NCBI RefSeq assembly: GCF_019703305.1 | Contig: NZ_AP024814.1 | Coordinates: forward strand, 124,001-188,000 | Direction: 5' to 3' | DNA length: 64,000 bases | From: Helicobacter sp. NHP19-003 | GTDB lineage: Bacteria; Campylobacterota; Campylobacteria; Campylobacterales; Helicobacteraceae | Shown: positions 44,275 through 53,741 of the stretch, piece by piece | How positions within the stretch are numbered: position 1 is the first letter of the stretch | Layout: every line of letters starts with the position of its first letter | Notes under the pieces: generated by a model | Told to the model about the DNA's origin: nothing | Databases searched by the model: none | The model's input: the letters and a program-made list of their open reading frames with translations, nothing else | Program-made: the position numbers and the translations under genes

Positions 44275-46503
44275 TTAGGGCGTTTTGGTGGTTTGGCGTA
44301 GTTTACGGGATTTGCTGGGGTTTTTTGGCACAAGCTGCATTTCTTGGTTGCGCCATAAAAACCTGGCACCTCCCCCCTCTTTAAGTCCTCCAAAGAGCAG
44401 GGCATCGCTTAGTTTCACTTTAATGTGTCGATGGACTAATTTTTCTACAATGCGTGCACCTAGGGGGTCTTTTTGGCACAAGGTGGCTAGGTGATGGACA
44501 GCGGATTTATCCACCGCTAGACTGATGTTTCTGGGCGCAAGCATGGCTTCTATTTTCTTGCACTCTTTTTGCACCACGCACTCCAAATGCGCCAAGTCTA
44601 GGGGCTTAAAGGTCAAAATCGCATCAAGCCTTGAGCGCAATTCTGGACTTAATATCTCTTTTAGGGCGTTGTGGTATCTGTGGGCGTTGTCCTCCAAAAA
44701 TCCGAGTTTGCCTAGAGTTTGGCTACCCGCGTTGGAAGTCAAGATCAAAATGGTGTGGCTAAAGTCGCTCTTGCGCCCAGTGTTGTCGGTGAGCGTGGCG
44801 TTGTCGGTGATTTGTAGCAACAAGTCATAAACATTAGGGTGTGCCTTTTCGATCTCGTCTAAGAGCAACACACAGCGGGGGTGTTTTCTAATAGCATTGA
44901 CTAACAACCCACCCTGCTCAAAGCCCACATAGCCCGAGGGCGCACCGATGAGCTTAGAAATGCTGTGCGGTTCTTTATACTCGCTCATGTCAAAGCGCTC
45001 AAGGTGTAGGTGCATGTGCTTGGCTAGGGCTTTGGCAAGCTCGGTTTTGCCCACACCACTAGGCCCCACGAATAAAAAGCTGGCTACGGGTTTTCGCACG
45101 CCTGCCAAACCCGAAGCATGGATTTTGATGGTTTCGACCAAACGGGCGATCGCCTCGTCTTGGGCGAAGACCTCTTTTTTGAGCTGATCCTCGAGCCCCT
45201 TTAAGTGGTTCTTCTTTTCGGGGCTGATGTGGGCTTTGGGAATGTCAATTTTAAAGGACAGCACATTTTCAATATCGCTTTTAGAGATCGTGGGGGCGTG
45301 GGTGTTTGGGGTATAAATTTTCTTAAACGAGCCCGCCATGTCCATTAAATCAATGGCTTTATCGGGTAGGAAATTTTCATGCAAGTAATGCACGGACAAA
45401 TCCACGCAAGCTTTCAGGGCTTCCTTGCTGTATTTGACCTTGTGGTGGCGCTCATAATAGCCAGCGATGTCCTCCAAAATGCCATAACAATCCTCTTTGG
45501 AGGGCTCTAGGATGTCGATTTTACTAAAGCGGCGACAAAAGGCCTTGTCCTTTTCAAGCACCGCCCTAAATTCGTCAAAGGTCGTTGCACCGATGCAACT
45601 TAAAGAGCCATCGGCGAGCATGGGCTTTAAGATGTTTGCCCCATCGAGTGCCCCTGCGCTGGAAGCCCCCGCCCCTAGTACGGTGTGGATTTCATCGATG
45701 AATAAAATGCTTCCCTTATCCCGTTGCAACTCTTTTAGGGTCTTTTTGAGGCGTTTTTCAAACTCGCCCCGATACTTGCTCCCGGCAACCATTGCGCTCA
45801 AATCTAAAGCGTAAATCGTGCGCCCGAGCAAAAAGGGGGGGACTTCTTGATGGGCGATTTTTAAGGCTAGCCCCTCAGCAATGGCGGTTTTACCCACGCC
45901 CGGCTCGCCCACCAATAGGGGGTTGTTTTTCTTGCGCCGCCCCAAAACTTCGATCACTTTCTTGATTTCATTCTCTCTATGGGACACGGGGTCGATGGCG
46001 TTTTGGGCAGCTAGGGCGTTTAAATCTCTAGCAAACTTCCTTAAAGCAGGGGTTTTCTCTTTGGAGAAAGTTAGAGGGGGTTGCTCTAAGATTTTAGGGC
46101 CATCCACGCCATAGGTTTTTAAAATGTCTGTGGCATAGCAGGGGATCTTTTCTACCATGAGCCACAATAAATCCTGCACATCTAGGATTTTGTGGGGCAT
46201 TTCTTTAGCGTAACGGCTCAAGGCTTGAAAAAGATGGTTCAGGTGTTCATCATTGACAGGCGTTTTACCATGCCCCTCTAGGGCGTTTTCGTAAGTAGGG
46301 ACACTCTCGGTGAGATAGTTTTGCGCCAGTTGTTTCGCCTCTTCAATGTCTAAGTCCAAACGCCTTAAAAAGCCCTGCACTTCTTTGTCATTCAACATGA
46401 TGAAAAACAAATGCTCGGGAGTGATGTAGCGGTGTGAGAGCTTGCTTGCCAAGGCCATCGCAGCGTTGAGTAGGCGGTTGAGTCTTGTGGTGATGGGGGG
46501 CAT
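44275..46503 (-). CDS. clpA: ATP-dependent Clp protease ATPase ClpA
   Basis: 742 residues with two AAA+ modules. The N-domain (1-145) is followed by Walker A GEPGVGKTAIAEGLA and Walker B ILFIDEIH, then a second module with VGPSGVGKTELAKALA and LLLDEIEKAHP. It unfolds proteins for ClpP. It starts in TAATG with the Usp gene stop. No clpS adaptor gene is adjacent, although H. pylori has one nearby, as I recall. Confidence 0.95.
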   Translation of the reverse strand: MPPITTRLNRLLNAAMALASKLSHRYITPEHLFFIMLNDKEVQGFLRRLDLDIEEAKQLAQNYLTESVPTYENALEGHGKTPVNDEHLNHLFQALSRYAKEMPHKILDVQDLLWLMVEKIPCYATDILKTYGVDGPKILEQPPLTFSKEKTPALRKFARDLNALAAQNAIDPVSHRENEIKKVIEVLGRRKKNNPLLVGEPGVGKTAIAEGLALKIAHQEVPPFLLGRTIYALDLSAMVAGSKYRGEFEKRLKKTLKELQRDKGSILFIDEIHTVLGAGASSAGALDGANILKPMLADGSLSCIGATTFDEFRAVLEKDKAFCRRFSKIDILEPSKEDCYGILEDIAGYYERHHKVKYSKEALKACVDLSVHYLHENFLPDKAIDLMDMAGSFKKIYTPNTHAPTISKSDIENVLSFKIDIPKAHISPEKKNHLKGLEDQLKKEVFAQDEAIARLVETIKIHASGLAGVRKPVASFLFVGPSGVGKTELAKALAKHMHLHLERFDMSEYKEPHSISKLIGAPSGYVGFEQGGLLVNAIRKHPRCVLLLDEIEKAHPNVYDLLLQITDNATLTDNTGRKSDFSHTILILTSNAGSQTLGKLGFLEDNAHRYHNALKEILSPELRSRLDAILTFKPLDLAHLECVVQKECKKIEAMLAPRNISLAVDKSAVHHLATLCQKDPLGARIVEKLVHRHIKVKLSDALLFGGLKEGGGARFLWRNQEMQLVPKNPSKSRKLRQTTKTP

Positions 46504-46919
46504 TATTTTGCCACCAAAACGGGGATGGGGGAATTGTCAATGAAACTATTTTGGTGCGAGCCAAAAAGGCGGTAAAACATGGACGACTCGCTCGCCCCGA
46601 TGACTAAGAGATCGAAGCTGGGTGCCATTTCTAAGACCACATCCACAGGATTACCCATTTTCAGCACCGTTTCGCAAGAAATGCCCTGTTGGGCAAAAAG
46701 CTCCATAAACTCGTCAATGAGTTGCTGGGATTGCTCGTTCGCCACAACCTCGGTTTGGCTGTAGTTCATGATCCCACTCTCAGGGTAAATCAACACCTCT
46801 GGGCTGACATGCACCAAAGTGAAATGTACCTCTTTGATCTGAGAAAACAGCCTCATCGCCGCATCCGCCCCACTTCTACACTCCTGTGTATCGCTGATCC
46901 CAAAAAGCACTCTAAGCAT
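46503..46919 (-). CDS. Universal stress protein family protein
   Basis: 138 residues of UspA fold. VLFGISDTQECRSGADAAM at the N-terminus, VLKMGNPVDVVLEMA in the middle and DLLVIGASESSMFYRLFGS at the end. The usual GxxGxxxxxxxxGS(S/T) ATP loop is changed (GASESSMFYRLFGSHQNS). The role is unknown. It heads the leftward clpA-to-recJ cluster and has its own -10 box. Confidence 0.8.
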   Translation of the reverse strand: MLRVLFGISDTQECRSGADAAMRLFSQIKEVHFTLVHVSPEVLIYPESGIMNYSQTEVVANEQSQQLIDEFMELFAQQGISCETVLKMGNPVDVVLEMAPSFDLLVIGASESSMFYRLFGSHQNSFIDNSPIPVLVAK

Positions 46920-46946
46920 GGAACATCCTCACAGAATTTGACCCCA

Positions 46947-46952
46947 ATTATA
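46947..46952 (-). promoter_or_regulatory. -10 box for the usp-clpA cluster
   Basis: A perfect TATAAT on the minus strand, 27 bases before the Usp ATG. Confidence 0.5.
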
Positions 46953-46992
46953 GAAAAGTTAAGCTAAAAGTATCGTTAGGGGGCATTTATAC

Positions 46993-46998
46993 TATAAT
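46993..46998 (+). promoter_or_regulatory. -10 box for bioD
   Basis: A perfect TATAAT, 34 bases before the bioD ATG; an AAGGA site follows at 47022. Confidence 0.55.
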
Positions 46999-47032
46999 AC
47001 ACCGCTACTAAAAACCACGACAAGGACTTAGT

Positions 47033-47692
47033 ATGTACCGCCCTATTTTTATCAGCGCCACCAATACAGACATGGGCAAGACCACCGTAGCCCTACAACT
47101 CGCCCAGCTTTACAACGACAAAGGCATTAAAACCCTTTTGGCAAAGCCCATTGAAACGGGGATCAACACACAAGAACAAGGGGATGCCCAAGTCCTTTTA
47201 GAAGCCAATCAGCACATAGACCCCGATTTAAGCTTAGAGGACATCAGTTTCTACCGCTTTGTTTTGGCAGCTAGCCCCTTTGTGGCCGCCCGTTTTGAAC
47301 CCCACCTACCCCCCATAGACTTCAAACACATAGAGAAAAAGCTCAAAGCTCTGCAAGAAAAATGCGATTTGCTCATCATTGAGGGCGTGGGAGGCTTGCT
47401 TGTGCCTTTAGATGAAAAGGTGCGGATTGTGGATTTAGCCCTCTACCTCAAGACAAAATTGCTGTTAGTGAGTGGAAGCAAACTAGGCATGCTAAACGAC
47501 CTCTTGCTCAATTTGCACTACCTCAGTTCTAATAAAATCCCATGCCAAATTGCGATCAACATGCAAGACAACCGCAACTACTACCAGACCAGCAAACCCT
47601 ATGTGGATTATCTAAACAGCAGCCTCAAAGACCCCATTTTGGTGTTTCAAGAACAACAAGACCTCCTCTTAAACCGTCTCTTAGAATCCTAA
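47033..47692 (+). CDS. bioD: Dethiobiotin synthetase
   Basis: 219 residues. The P-loop is SATNTDMGKTTVA (9-20), then AKPIETGI, and DLLIIEGVGGLLVPL is the conserved diaminopelargonate region. It closes the ureido ring with CO2 and ATP. It is separate from bioB (31723). Confidence 0.93.
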   Translation: MYRPIFISATNTDMGKTTVALQLAQLYNDKGIKTLLAKPIETGINTQEQGDAQVLLEANQHIDPDLSLEDISFYRFVLAASPFVAARFEPHLPPIDFKHIEKKLKALQEKCDLLIIEGVGGLLVPLDEKVRIVDLALYLKTKLLLVSGSKLGMLNDLLLNLHYLSSNKIPCQIAINMQDNRNYYQTSKPYVDYLNSSLKDPILVFQEQQDLLLNRLLES

Positions 47693-47728
47693 AAAGCCCT
47701 TGTTTATTAAAAATGTAAGTTAAATGAC

Positions 47729-47734
47729 TATAAT
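47729..47734 (+). promoter_or_regulatory. -10 box for sodB-thiG-cmoA
   Basis: TATAAT, 30 bases before the sodB ATG. The upstream AT-rich segment (47701-47725) could hold a Fur site, since H. pylori sodB is Fur-regulated, but no clear box can be named. Confidence 0.5.
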
Positions 47735-47764
47735 ACCCCCCTAATTCAAATGCAAGGAGAAAAC

Positions 47765-48406
47765 ATGTTTACTTTAAGAGAATTGCCCTACAGCAAAGAC
47801 AGCATGGGGGATTTTCTAAGCCCCACCGCTTTTGACTACCACCACGGCAAGCACCACCAAGGCTATGTCAATAACCTCAACAACCTCATCAAAGACAGCG
47901 AGTTTAAAGACAGCTGTTTATTCACCATCCTCACTAAATCCAGCGGAGGGGTGTTTAACAACGCCGCACAAATCTACAACCACGACTTCTATTGGGACTG
48001 CCTAAGCCCCAAAGCCACCCAAATGAGCGATGAACTCAAACACGCCCTCACCGCAGACTATGGCTCATTAGAAGCCTTTAAGGAAGCTTTTATCAAAAGC
48101 GCAACCACGCTCTTTGGCTCTGGGTGGAATTGGGCGGTTTATAACCCCGCTAACCACAAGATCGAAATTGTGCAAACCAGCAACGCCCACACCCCCGTAA
48201 CCGAGCATAAAGTACCCCTTCTAGTCGTGGATGTGTGGGAACACGCCTACTACATCGACCATAAAAACGCCCGCCCCGTCTATTTGGAGAAATTCTACGA
48301 ACACATCAACTGGGCATTTGTGTCCGAGTGTTTAGAGTGGGCGAAAAAGGAAGGTTTGGGCTCTGTGGATTATTACATCAACCAAATCGTGCATAAGAAA
48401 GCCTAG
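47765..48406 (+). CDS. sodB: Iron superoxide dismutase
   Basis: 213 residues from the ATG at 47765 with an AAGGAGA site; an upstream in-frame ATG at 47750 leaves no ribosome site. Metal ligands are H26, H73, D156 and H160 ([22 protein letters not shown]). The iron-type pattern [14 protein letters not shown] and GSGWNWAV favours Fe. It protects the stomach coloniser from oxygen stress. thiG follows after 2 bases. Confidence 0.96.
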   Translation: MFTLRELPYSKDSMGDFLSPTAFDYHHGKHHQGYVNNLNNLIKDSEFKDSCLFTILTKSSGGVFNNAAQIYNHDFYWDCLSPKATQMSDELKHALTADYGSLEAFKEAFIKSATTLFGSGWNWAVYNPANHKIEIVQTSNAHTPVTEHKVPLLVVDVWEHAYYIDHKNARPVYLEKFYEHINWAFVSECLEWAKKEGLGSVDYYINQIVHKKA

Positions 48407-48408
48407 CC

Positions 48409-49185
48409 GTGCAAGACCCCCTTGTCATTGGCTCTAGAACCTTTACCTCCCGCCTCATTGTGGGCAGTGGCAAATACAAAGACTTCGCCACCACCAAAAA
48501 AGCCACTTTAGCCAGCGGAGCGGACATGCTGACCGTGGCGGTTAGGCGGGTCAACATCACCGACCCACACAGTGAGAACTTGTTAGACACCTTTAAAGAC
48601 ACCCACATCAGCTTTTTGCCAAACTCCGCCGGTTGCACCACCGCTAAAGAAGCCCTTGCGCTTTTTAGGTTGGTTAAGGAAGCCACGGGAATTGATTTTA
48701 TCAAGCTAGAGATCATCGGCGATTCGCGCACTCTCTATCCCGATGTGCTAGAAACCTTAAACGCCTGTGAAATTTTGGCCAAAGAGGGCTTTTGTGTGCT
48801 CGCTTACAGCAATGATGATCCCATCGTGGCAAAAAAGCTTGAAGATGCCGGGGCTAGTGCCGTGATGCCTCTAGCCTCGCCTATTGGCAGTGGACTAGGC
48901 ATCCAAAACCGCTACAACATCGGTTTTATCAAAGAAGCTGTGAAAGTCCCCGTGATTGTGGATGCGGGCGTGGGCTGTGCCTCGGATGCAAGCATTGCGA
49001 TGGAGCTAGGCGCAGATGGGGTTTTAACCAACTCCGCCATCGCTCTAGCCCAAAACCCCGTTTTAATGGCTGAGAGCATGAAGCATGCCGTTTTAGCCGG
49101 ACGCCAAAGCTATCTGGCCGGGCGAATCCCCAAAAAGGCCTACGCTAGCCCTAGCTCTCCCGTTTTTGGGCTTGCCCAACTTTGA
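48409..49185 (+). CDS. thiG: Thiazole synthase ThiG
   Basis: 258 residues with a TIM-barrel. The N-terminus [20 protein letters not shown], the catalytic Lys in [16 protein letters not shown], and the phosphate sites [15 protein letters not shown] and [14 protein letters not shown] are the ThiG signatures. It forms the thiazole of thiamine from deoxyxylulose phosphate (dxr substrate). No thiS, thiF, thiH or thiO is in this window. It starts with GTG. Confidence 0.93.
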   Translation: MQDPLVIGSRTFTSRLIVGSGKYKDFATTKKATLASGADMLTVAVRRVNITDPHSENLLDTFKDTHISFLPNSAGCTTAKEALALFRLVKEATGIDFIKLEIIGDSRTLYPDVLETLNACEILAKEGFCVLAYSNDDPIVAKKLEDAGASAVMPLASPIGSGLGIQNRYNIGFIKEAVKVPVIVDAGVGCASDASIAMELGADGVLTNSAIALAQNPVLMAESMKHAVLAGRQSYLAGRIPKKAYASPSSPVFGLAQL

Positions 49186-49880
49186 AAGACACCCTCTTTT
49201 GCACCCCTTTGCCTAAACGCTTTGAGTTTGACAGCCAAGTGGCGGGCATGTTTGACGACATGCTCGCACGCTCCATCCCCCACTATCACGAAACTTTAAA
49301 ACTTGCCAGCCACTTTGTAGCGCAGGATTTAGTGGGCGTGGTTTATGATTTGGGCTGCTCTACGGGCAATTTCTTAGCCACGCTTGCCCCCCTTTTGCCT
49401 AAAGACACGCCCCTAGTGGGTGTAGACAATGCGCCGAGCATGTTAGAAAAGGCGCAAGAAAAGCTAAAAAGTCTTCTCGTGTCTTTGCGCTGTGAAGATT
49501 TGCTGACAACTCCCCTAGACAACGCAGGGGCTGTGGTCTTGCTCTACACCTTGCAATTCATCCGCCCCTTGCAACGCCAAGCCTTGATGCAGCGCATTTT
49601 TAATGCCCTAAAGCCCGGGGGAGTGGTGCTTGTGGCGGAGAAAATGATGAGCTTGGACCGCATTTTAGACAAGCAAATGGTGGAGCTGTACTACCTTTAC
49701 AAACAAGCGCAGGGCTACACCCTAAGCGAAATCACCTTTAAAAGAGAAGCCCTAGAAAATGTCCTAGTGCCCTACAGCTTGCAAGAAAACATGGCTCTCT
49801 TAGAGCAAGCGGGCTTTAAACAACCCGAAGTGCTGTTTAAGTGGGTGAATTTTGGGTTGCTGATCGCCCGCAAAATCTAG
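49182..49880 (+). CDS. cmoA: Carboxy-SAM synthase CmoA
   Basis: 232 residues with a Rossmann fold. SAM sites are [18 protein letters not shown] and [22 protein letters not shown]-type [33 protein letters not shown] and the downstream Tyr/Arg residues match CmoA rather than other methyltransferases. It makes carboxy-SAM for cmo5U in tRNA. It starts with TTG overlapping the thiG stop and shares a CTAG stop with convergent ribBA. Confidence 0.85.
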   Translation: MKDTLFCTPLPKRFEFDSQVAGMFDDMLARSIPHYHETLKLASHFVAQDLVGVVYDLGCSTGNFLATLAPLLPKDTPLVGVDNAPSMLEKAQEKLKSLLVSLRCEDLLTTPLDNAGAVVLLYTLQFIRPLQRQALMQRIFNALKPGGVVLVAEKMMSLDRILDKQMVELYYLYKQAQGYTLSEITFKREALENVLVPYSLQENMALLEQAGFKQPEVLFKWVNFGLLIARKI

Positions 49881-50908
49881 GGGCAAATCGCCTCCAACAT
49901 CTCCAAATCGAAGCCTTTCAAGGCAGTGTACTCGGGGTGATCTTGCGTGGTGAGTAGCCTAAAGCGTTTAATGCCAAGACTTTTGAGCACCAACGCCCCG
50001 ACACCAAAGTTTTTCAGCGTGTCATGCACCTTTGCTTGGGGATCAATGAAGACCAACACCCCCCCCTCACAGCTCAGTTTCTTGACCACACGCATGAAAA
50101 AGTCGTGGTTTGCCGCATGGCTCAACAATTCGTGATCGCTTCTAATGATGTGAAAACGCACCAAAGGGGCATCGCCAAGCTCCCCAAACCTATAGACAAA
50201 ATGTTTCCTTTTCAAATGGTCTAAAAACACCAAGTTTTGGCAATCTAGCCCGGCTAAAGTGGCGGGCGACTCTCCAAGCAAAGTCAATAAATTCTCACTT
50301 TGCAACCGGTAGCTCACGATGTCGGACACATATAAAATTTTCAGCTCGTGGGTCTTGGCAAAATCGAGCAAAAATTTATCCCCCCTCTTTGCCATAGAGC
50401 CATCCTCTTTCATGATCTCACAAATCACACTCACGGGCTTTAACCCCGCTAATTTGCATAAATCCACGCTCGCCTCCGTGTGCCCTGTGCGCACCAAAAC
50501 CCCCTCTTCTTTGGCAATCAAGGGGAAGATGTGCCCCGGGCGCACAAAGTCCTTTGGACTGCTGTGCTCCTTGCATAAAAGCTCGATGGTTAGAGAGCGC
50601 TCATAGGCCGAAATGCCCGTTTTGGCTGCCTTTGCGTCAATGGAAATCGTGAAAGCCGTTTCATGTTTGGAGTCGTTGTGGCTCACCATGGGCTTTAAAT
50701 CAAATTTATTGGCGATCTCTTGGGTCAGGGCGACACAAATGAGCCCTCTGGCGTACTTCGCCATAAAATTGATTTTCTCGGGCGTGCTGAAAATGCCCGC
50801 CATCACCAAATCCCCCTCGTTTTCTCTGTCCTCATCGTCCATCAAAATCACCAACTCCCCATTTTTTAGGGCATTGATGGCCTGCTCCACTCTTTCTAAA
50901 TTTGTCAT
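49877..50908 (-). CDS. ribB: 3,4-dihydroxy-2-butanone 4-phosphate synthase, with degenerate GTP cyclohydrolase II-like domain
   Basis: 343 residues. The N-terminal domain (about 1-200) has [18 protein letters not shown] and [15 protein letters not shown], the RibB active site. The C-terminal domain (about 205-343) resembles GTP cyclohydrolase II ([22 protein letters not shown]) but lacks the zinc cysteines normally found after the RVHSE motif. So it is probably catalytic only as RibB, like related Helicobacter/Campylobacter proteins. A true RibA should be elsewhere. It shares stops with cmoA. Confidence 0.88.
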   Translation of the reverse strand: MTNLERVEQAINALKNGELVILMDDEDRENEGDLVMAGIFSTPEKINFMAKYARGLICVALTQEIANKFDLKPMVSHNDSKHETAFTISIDAKAAKTGISAYERSLTIELLCKEHSSPKDFVRPGHIFPLIAKEEGVLVRTGHTEASVDLCKLAGLKPVSVICEIMKEDGSMAKRGDKFLLDFAKTHELKILYVSDIVSYRLQSENLLTLLGESPATLAGLDCQNLVFLDHLKRKHFVYRFGELGDAPLVRFHIIRSDHELLSHAANHDFFMRVVKKLSCEGGVLVFIDPQAKVHDTLKNFGVGALVLKSLGIKRFRLLTTQDHPEYTALKGFDLEMLEAICP

Positions 50909-50968
50909 GCACTCCCTTTAGGCTAGATTAAGCATTGTAGCACAACTTAATATTTGTCTGTATGTGCT

Positions 50969-50974
50969 TATAAT
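50969..50974 (+). promoter_or_regulatory. -10 box for modAB
   Basis: A perfect TATAAT, 32 bases before the modA ATG, in an otherwise plain 55-bp divergent interval. Confidence 0.5.
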
Positions 50975-51005
50975 AAGGGGTTACAATTTTGTAGAAAGGA
51001 TGCCC

Positions 51006-51728
51006 ATGCGTTTGTTGATTCTTGTTTTGGCTATGTGTTCTTGTTTTGGGGCGCAGATTAAAGTTGCGGCAGCGGCGAATTTGAGCAAAGCTTTAGTGGC
51101 GATCAAGGTCGCGTTTTTAAAAAACCACCCCAAGGACAAGGTACTCATCAGCTTTGGGTCTTCGGGGAGTTTGTTTAAACAAATCACACTGGATGCACCC
51201 TATGATTTATTCATCAGTGCCGACAAAGACCGTCCCTTAAAGTTGGCCAAAGGGGGCTTCACCCCCTACCCCGTACAAGTCTATGCCAGAGGGGTGTTGG
51301 TGCTTTGGAGCGCAACAAGGCCGGTGAAGTCCTTAGACGCACTGCAAGATTCTTACGACCATTTAGCCATCGCCAACCCCGCCCTAGCCCCCTATGGGCG
51401 GGCGAGCATGGAGGTGCTAAAAAAGTTGCACCTTGCCGATACTTTGCAACTCAAGATCGCTGAGGCCAACTCGGTGGGGCAAGCAACCGCCTATGTTGAA
51501 AGCAAGGCCGCACAACTAGGCTTTAGCGCTCTCTCTTTAATGGATAAAAAGGCGCATTATTTCATTGTGCCCCAAGAGTATTACAGCCCCATAGAACAGG
51601 CGATGGTACTCACCAAATGGGGAGGGGATAAAAAATTAGCCAAGGATTTTGCGGATTTTATCTTGAGTATCAAAGGGCAAGCCCTTTTAAAAGCCCATGG
51701 CTACTTAATCGCCCCCTTTGCAAACTGA
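51006..51728 (+). CDS. modA: Molybdate-binding periplasmic protein ModA
   Basis: 240 residues from the ATG at 51006, six bases after an AAAGG site. A signal peptide (MRLLILVLAMCSCFGAQ) precedes IKVAAAANLSKALVAI. LISFGSSGSLFKQI, DLFISADKDRP and LAIANPALAPYGRAS are typical ModA motifs for oxyanion binding. It captures molybdate for transport. modB overlaps by 11 bp. Confidence 0.92.
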   Translation: MRLLILVLAMCSCFGAQIKVAAAANLSKALVAIKVAFLKNHPKDKVLISFGSSGSLFKQITLDAPYDLFISADKDRPLKLAKGGFTPYPVQVYARGVLVLWSATRPVKSLDALQDSYDHLAIANPALAPYGRASMEVLKKLHLADTLQLKIAEANSVGQATAYVESKAAQLGFSALSLMDKKAHYFIVPQEYYSPIEQAMVLTKWGGDKKLAKDFADFILSIKGQALLKAHGYLIAPFAN

Positions 51729-52395
51729 TTTCATCGCCACGCTCGCCTTGACTTTCAAGCTGGCGGGTTTGACGACCCTGATTTTATGCCCCATAGGACT
51801 GGCACTAGGGGCGTATTTAGCGTTTAAAGATGGGTTTTTAAAGCTGGTTTTGGAAACCTTAACTTGGATGCCCTTAGTCTTGCCTCCCACGGTGTTGGGC
51901 TTTTACCTCTTAGTGCTCTTTGCGCCCACGAGCCCTCTTGGGGTGTTTTTAAAAAAATTTGACATCCATTTAGTTTTCAGCTTTAGCGGCTTGGTGTTGG
52001 CCAGCGTCATTTTCTCTTTACCTTTTATGGTAAATCCCATCCAAAACGCCCTAAAGAGCTTGCCAAAGTCGCTAAGAGAGGCGAGCTATACCTTGGGCAA
52101 AAGCAAGGTTTTTACTTTCTTTTGGGTGCTCTTGCCTAACATCAAGCCCGCTTTGTTCATGGCACTCATCACGACTTTTGCACACACCATCGGTGAATTT
52201 GGAGTTGTGATGATGGTGGGGGGCAACCTTGAGGGAGAAACGAGGGTGGCGAGCATCGCCATTTACACCCAAGCCGAAGCGAATAATTTAGCCCTAGCAA
52301 ACCAATACGCTCTCACTTTGAGTGTTTTAAGCTTTGCCCTCCTCTTTGGCATGCTGATAATCCAAAAACGCATGCGGGCTTTTTACAAAATTTAG
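51718..52395 (+). CDS. modB: Molybdate ABC transporter permease ModB
   Basis: 225 residues, about five or six helices. The EAA loop is LREASYTLGKSKVFTFFWVLLP. LPPTVLGFYLLVLFAPTSPLG and HTIGEFGVVMMVGGN are conserved ModB motifs. It starts with TTG. The ATPase gene modC, which usually follows, is absent; the next gene is an LPP20-type lipoprotein with its own promoter. Confidence 0.93.
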   Translation: MQTDFIATLALTFKLAGLTTLILCPIGLALGAYLAFKDGFLKLVLETLTWMPLVLPPTVLGFYLLVLFAPTSPLGVFLKKFDIHLVFSFSGLVLASVIFSLPFMVNPIQNALKSLPKSLREASYTLGKSKVFTFFWVLLPNIKPALFMALITTFAHTIGEFGVVMMVGGNLEGETRVASIAIYTQAEANNLALANQYALTLSVLSFALLFGMLIIQKRMRAFYKI

Positions 52396-52403
52396 GGTTT
52401 TTG

Positions 52404-52412
52404 TGTTAAAAT
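52404..52412 (+). promoter_or_regulatory. Extended -10 promoter for the lipoprotein genes
   Basis: TG-T-TAAAAT, 31 bases before the ATG at 52443. Confidence 0.5.
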
Positions 52413-52442
52413 GGGGGCTTAAATTATCGAAAGGTTTGTGTG

Positions 52443-53114
52443 ATGAAGCGAGAAGTGAATTTGGCAGTCGGTGTTGGTGTTTTAAAAAAAGCCGCCCCTT
52501 TGTGCCTTTCTGTTGGTTTGGCAGCAGCATTTGTAGGGTGTGGCTGGTTTAAAAAACCCGGAGTTACACAGCTCATCCCACCCTCAGCCACAGGCTTGCA
52601 AGCCCCCATTTACCCGCCCACGACCTTTAACAATGGGCGTTCTCCCCGCTCCATGCCCGTTTTCCCCAAAGAAAACCCTTCTTCTCCGCAGATCACGACC
52701 CACTTTGACAATTCCAACCAAAGTGTCGCCCCCTCAGCTGGGGAGAATGGCATGATCGCCAACACCCCCATCCTCACCCCCACCAATGTGATCGAACTGA
52801 GCGCAGTGGGCATGGGTGTCGCGCCCGAGTCGACCATTTCGCCCTCCCAAGCCCTCGCTTTAGCCAAAAGGGCGGCGATCGTAGATGGCTACCGCCAACT
52901 GGGCGAAAAAATGTATGGGATTCGCGTGAACGCCACAGACACGGTCAAAGACATGATCTTGCAAAACTCTGTGATCAAGACTAAAGTCAACGCCCTCATC
53001 CGCAATGCCGAGATCACCGAAACGATCTATAAAGACGGGCTGTGCCAGGTGAGCATGGAGCTCAAACTAGACGGGCGCATTTGGTACAATGTCTTCAACC
53101 GTGCACGCGGGTGA
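52443..53114 (+). CDS. LPP20-family lipoprotein
   Basis: 223 residues from the ATG at 52443 with an AAAGG site. A lipoprotein signal ends in AAAFVGC near residue 33. A Pro-rich linker (40-110) is followed by an LPP20 domain: SPSQALALAKRAAIVDGYRQ and KTKVNALIRNAEITE. This domain is widespread in Helicobacter surface lipoproteins. It is the first of a lipoprotein pair, as in the H. pylori lpp20 region. Confidence 0.85.
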   Translation: MKREVNLAVGVGVLKKAAPLCLSVGLAAAFVGCGWFKKPGVTQLIPPSATGLQAPIYPPTTFNNGRSPRSMPVFPKENPSSPQITTHFDNSNQSVAPSAGENGMIANTPILTPTNVIELSAVGMGVAPESTISPSQALALAKRAAIVDGYRQLGEKMYGIRVNATDTVKDMILQNSVIKTKVNALIRNAEITETIYKDGLCQVSMELKLDGRIWYNVFNRARG

Positions 53115-53129
53115 GACACGGATTAAATT

Positions 53130-53726
53130 TTGCGTTTGGGTGTTTTGTGGGGGCGGTTGCTGGCAGTCGGGTTATTCGGGTTGCTTTTAAGTGCGTGTAA
53201 CCACCAGCCCAAGGTTGCCAAACCTAAAAAGCCCCATAGAAAGCTCTTCATCAAAAAGAGTTACGCCCAGCGGCAAAGAGAGGAAGAAGCCAAAATTAGG
53301 CAGGAGTTGGAGAAATTTAAGCTCATTTACATTTACACGCCCGTGTTGCGCTTTTACGACTACGGGACCATCGGACGCACCAAAGAGGGGGATTTGGAAA
53401 TCGTGCTCTACAAACTCAGCCACCGTTTGGGCGACATTGTCATTAAGAAAAATTACATTTGCTTTTCGGGGACCTGCACAGCCAAGTGGAGTGCAGCTAG
53501 GGACATGTTTGGCAAGGTGAGCTATGGCGACCTCTTTGACGACATTGTGCTGGGGCGCGACATTTTTCAAGGCATCGGCAAGCAAATCACCCCTAATGGT
53601 ACTTTGATTCAGCGTTTTGTGGAAAATGGGCAGCTCATTTACTACGAACGCAACCCCGAAAAAACCTTGTTCCAGAACATGACCACGGGCGTGGCCATCG
53701 TGTTTGAAGCCTACCACCCGCAATGA
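53130..53726 (+). CDS. Lipoprotein downstream of LPP20-type gene
   Basis: 198 residues, TTG start. A signal with lipobox LLSAC (Cys23) and then a Lys-rich stretch and a coil-like RQREEEAKIRQELEKFKLIY. The C-terminal domain (LEIVLYKLSHRLGDIVIKKNYICF onward) has a pair of Cys (CFSGTC). I recognise no family. It shares the cluster with the LPP20-type gene and the next OMP (15-bp gap). Confidence 0.75.
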   Translation: MRLGVLWGRLLAVGLFGLLLSACNHQPKVAKPKKPHRKLFIKKSYAQRQREEEAKIRQELEKFKLIYIYTPVLRFYDYGTIGRTKEGDLEIVLYKLSHRLGDIVIKKNYICFSGTCTAKWSAARDMFGKVSYGDLFDDIVLGRDIFQGIGKQITPNGTLIQRFVENGQLIYYERNPEKTLFQNMTTGVAIVFEAYHPQ

Positions 53727-53741
53727 TTTAGGGAGTTTGTT

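Noticed and set aside
50964-51005. Upstream starts for modA at 50964 or 51000
   Set aside because: The ATG at 51000 lies against the AAAGG site with no spacing, and the start at 50964 would overlap the promoter; 51006 fits best.
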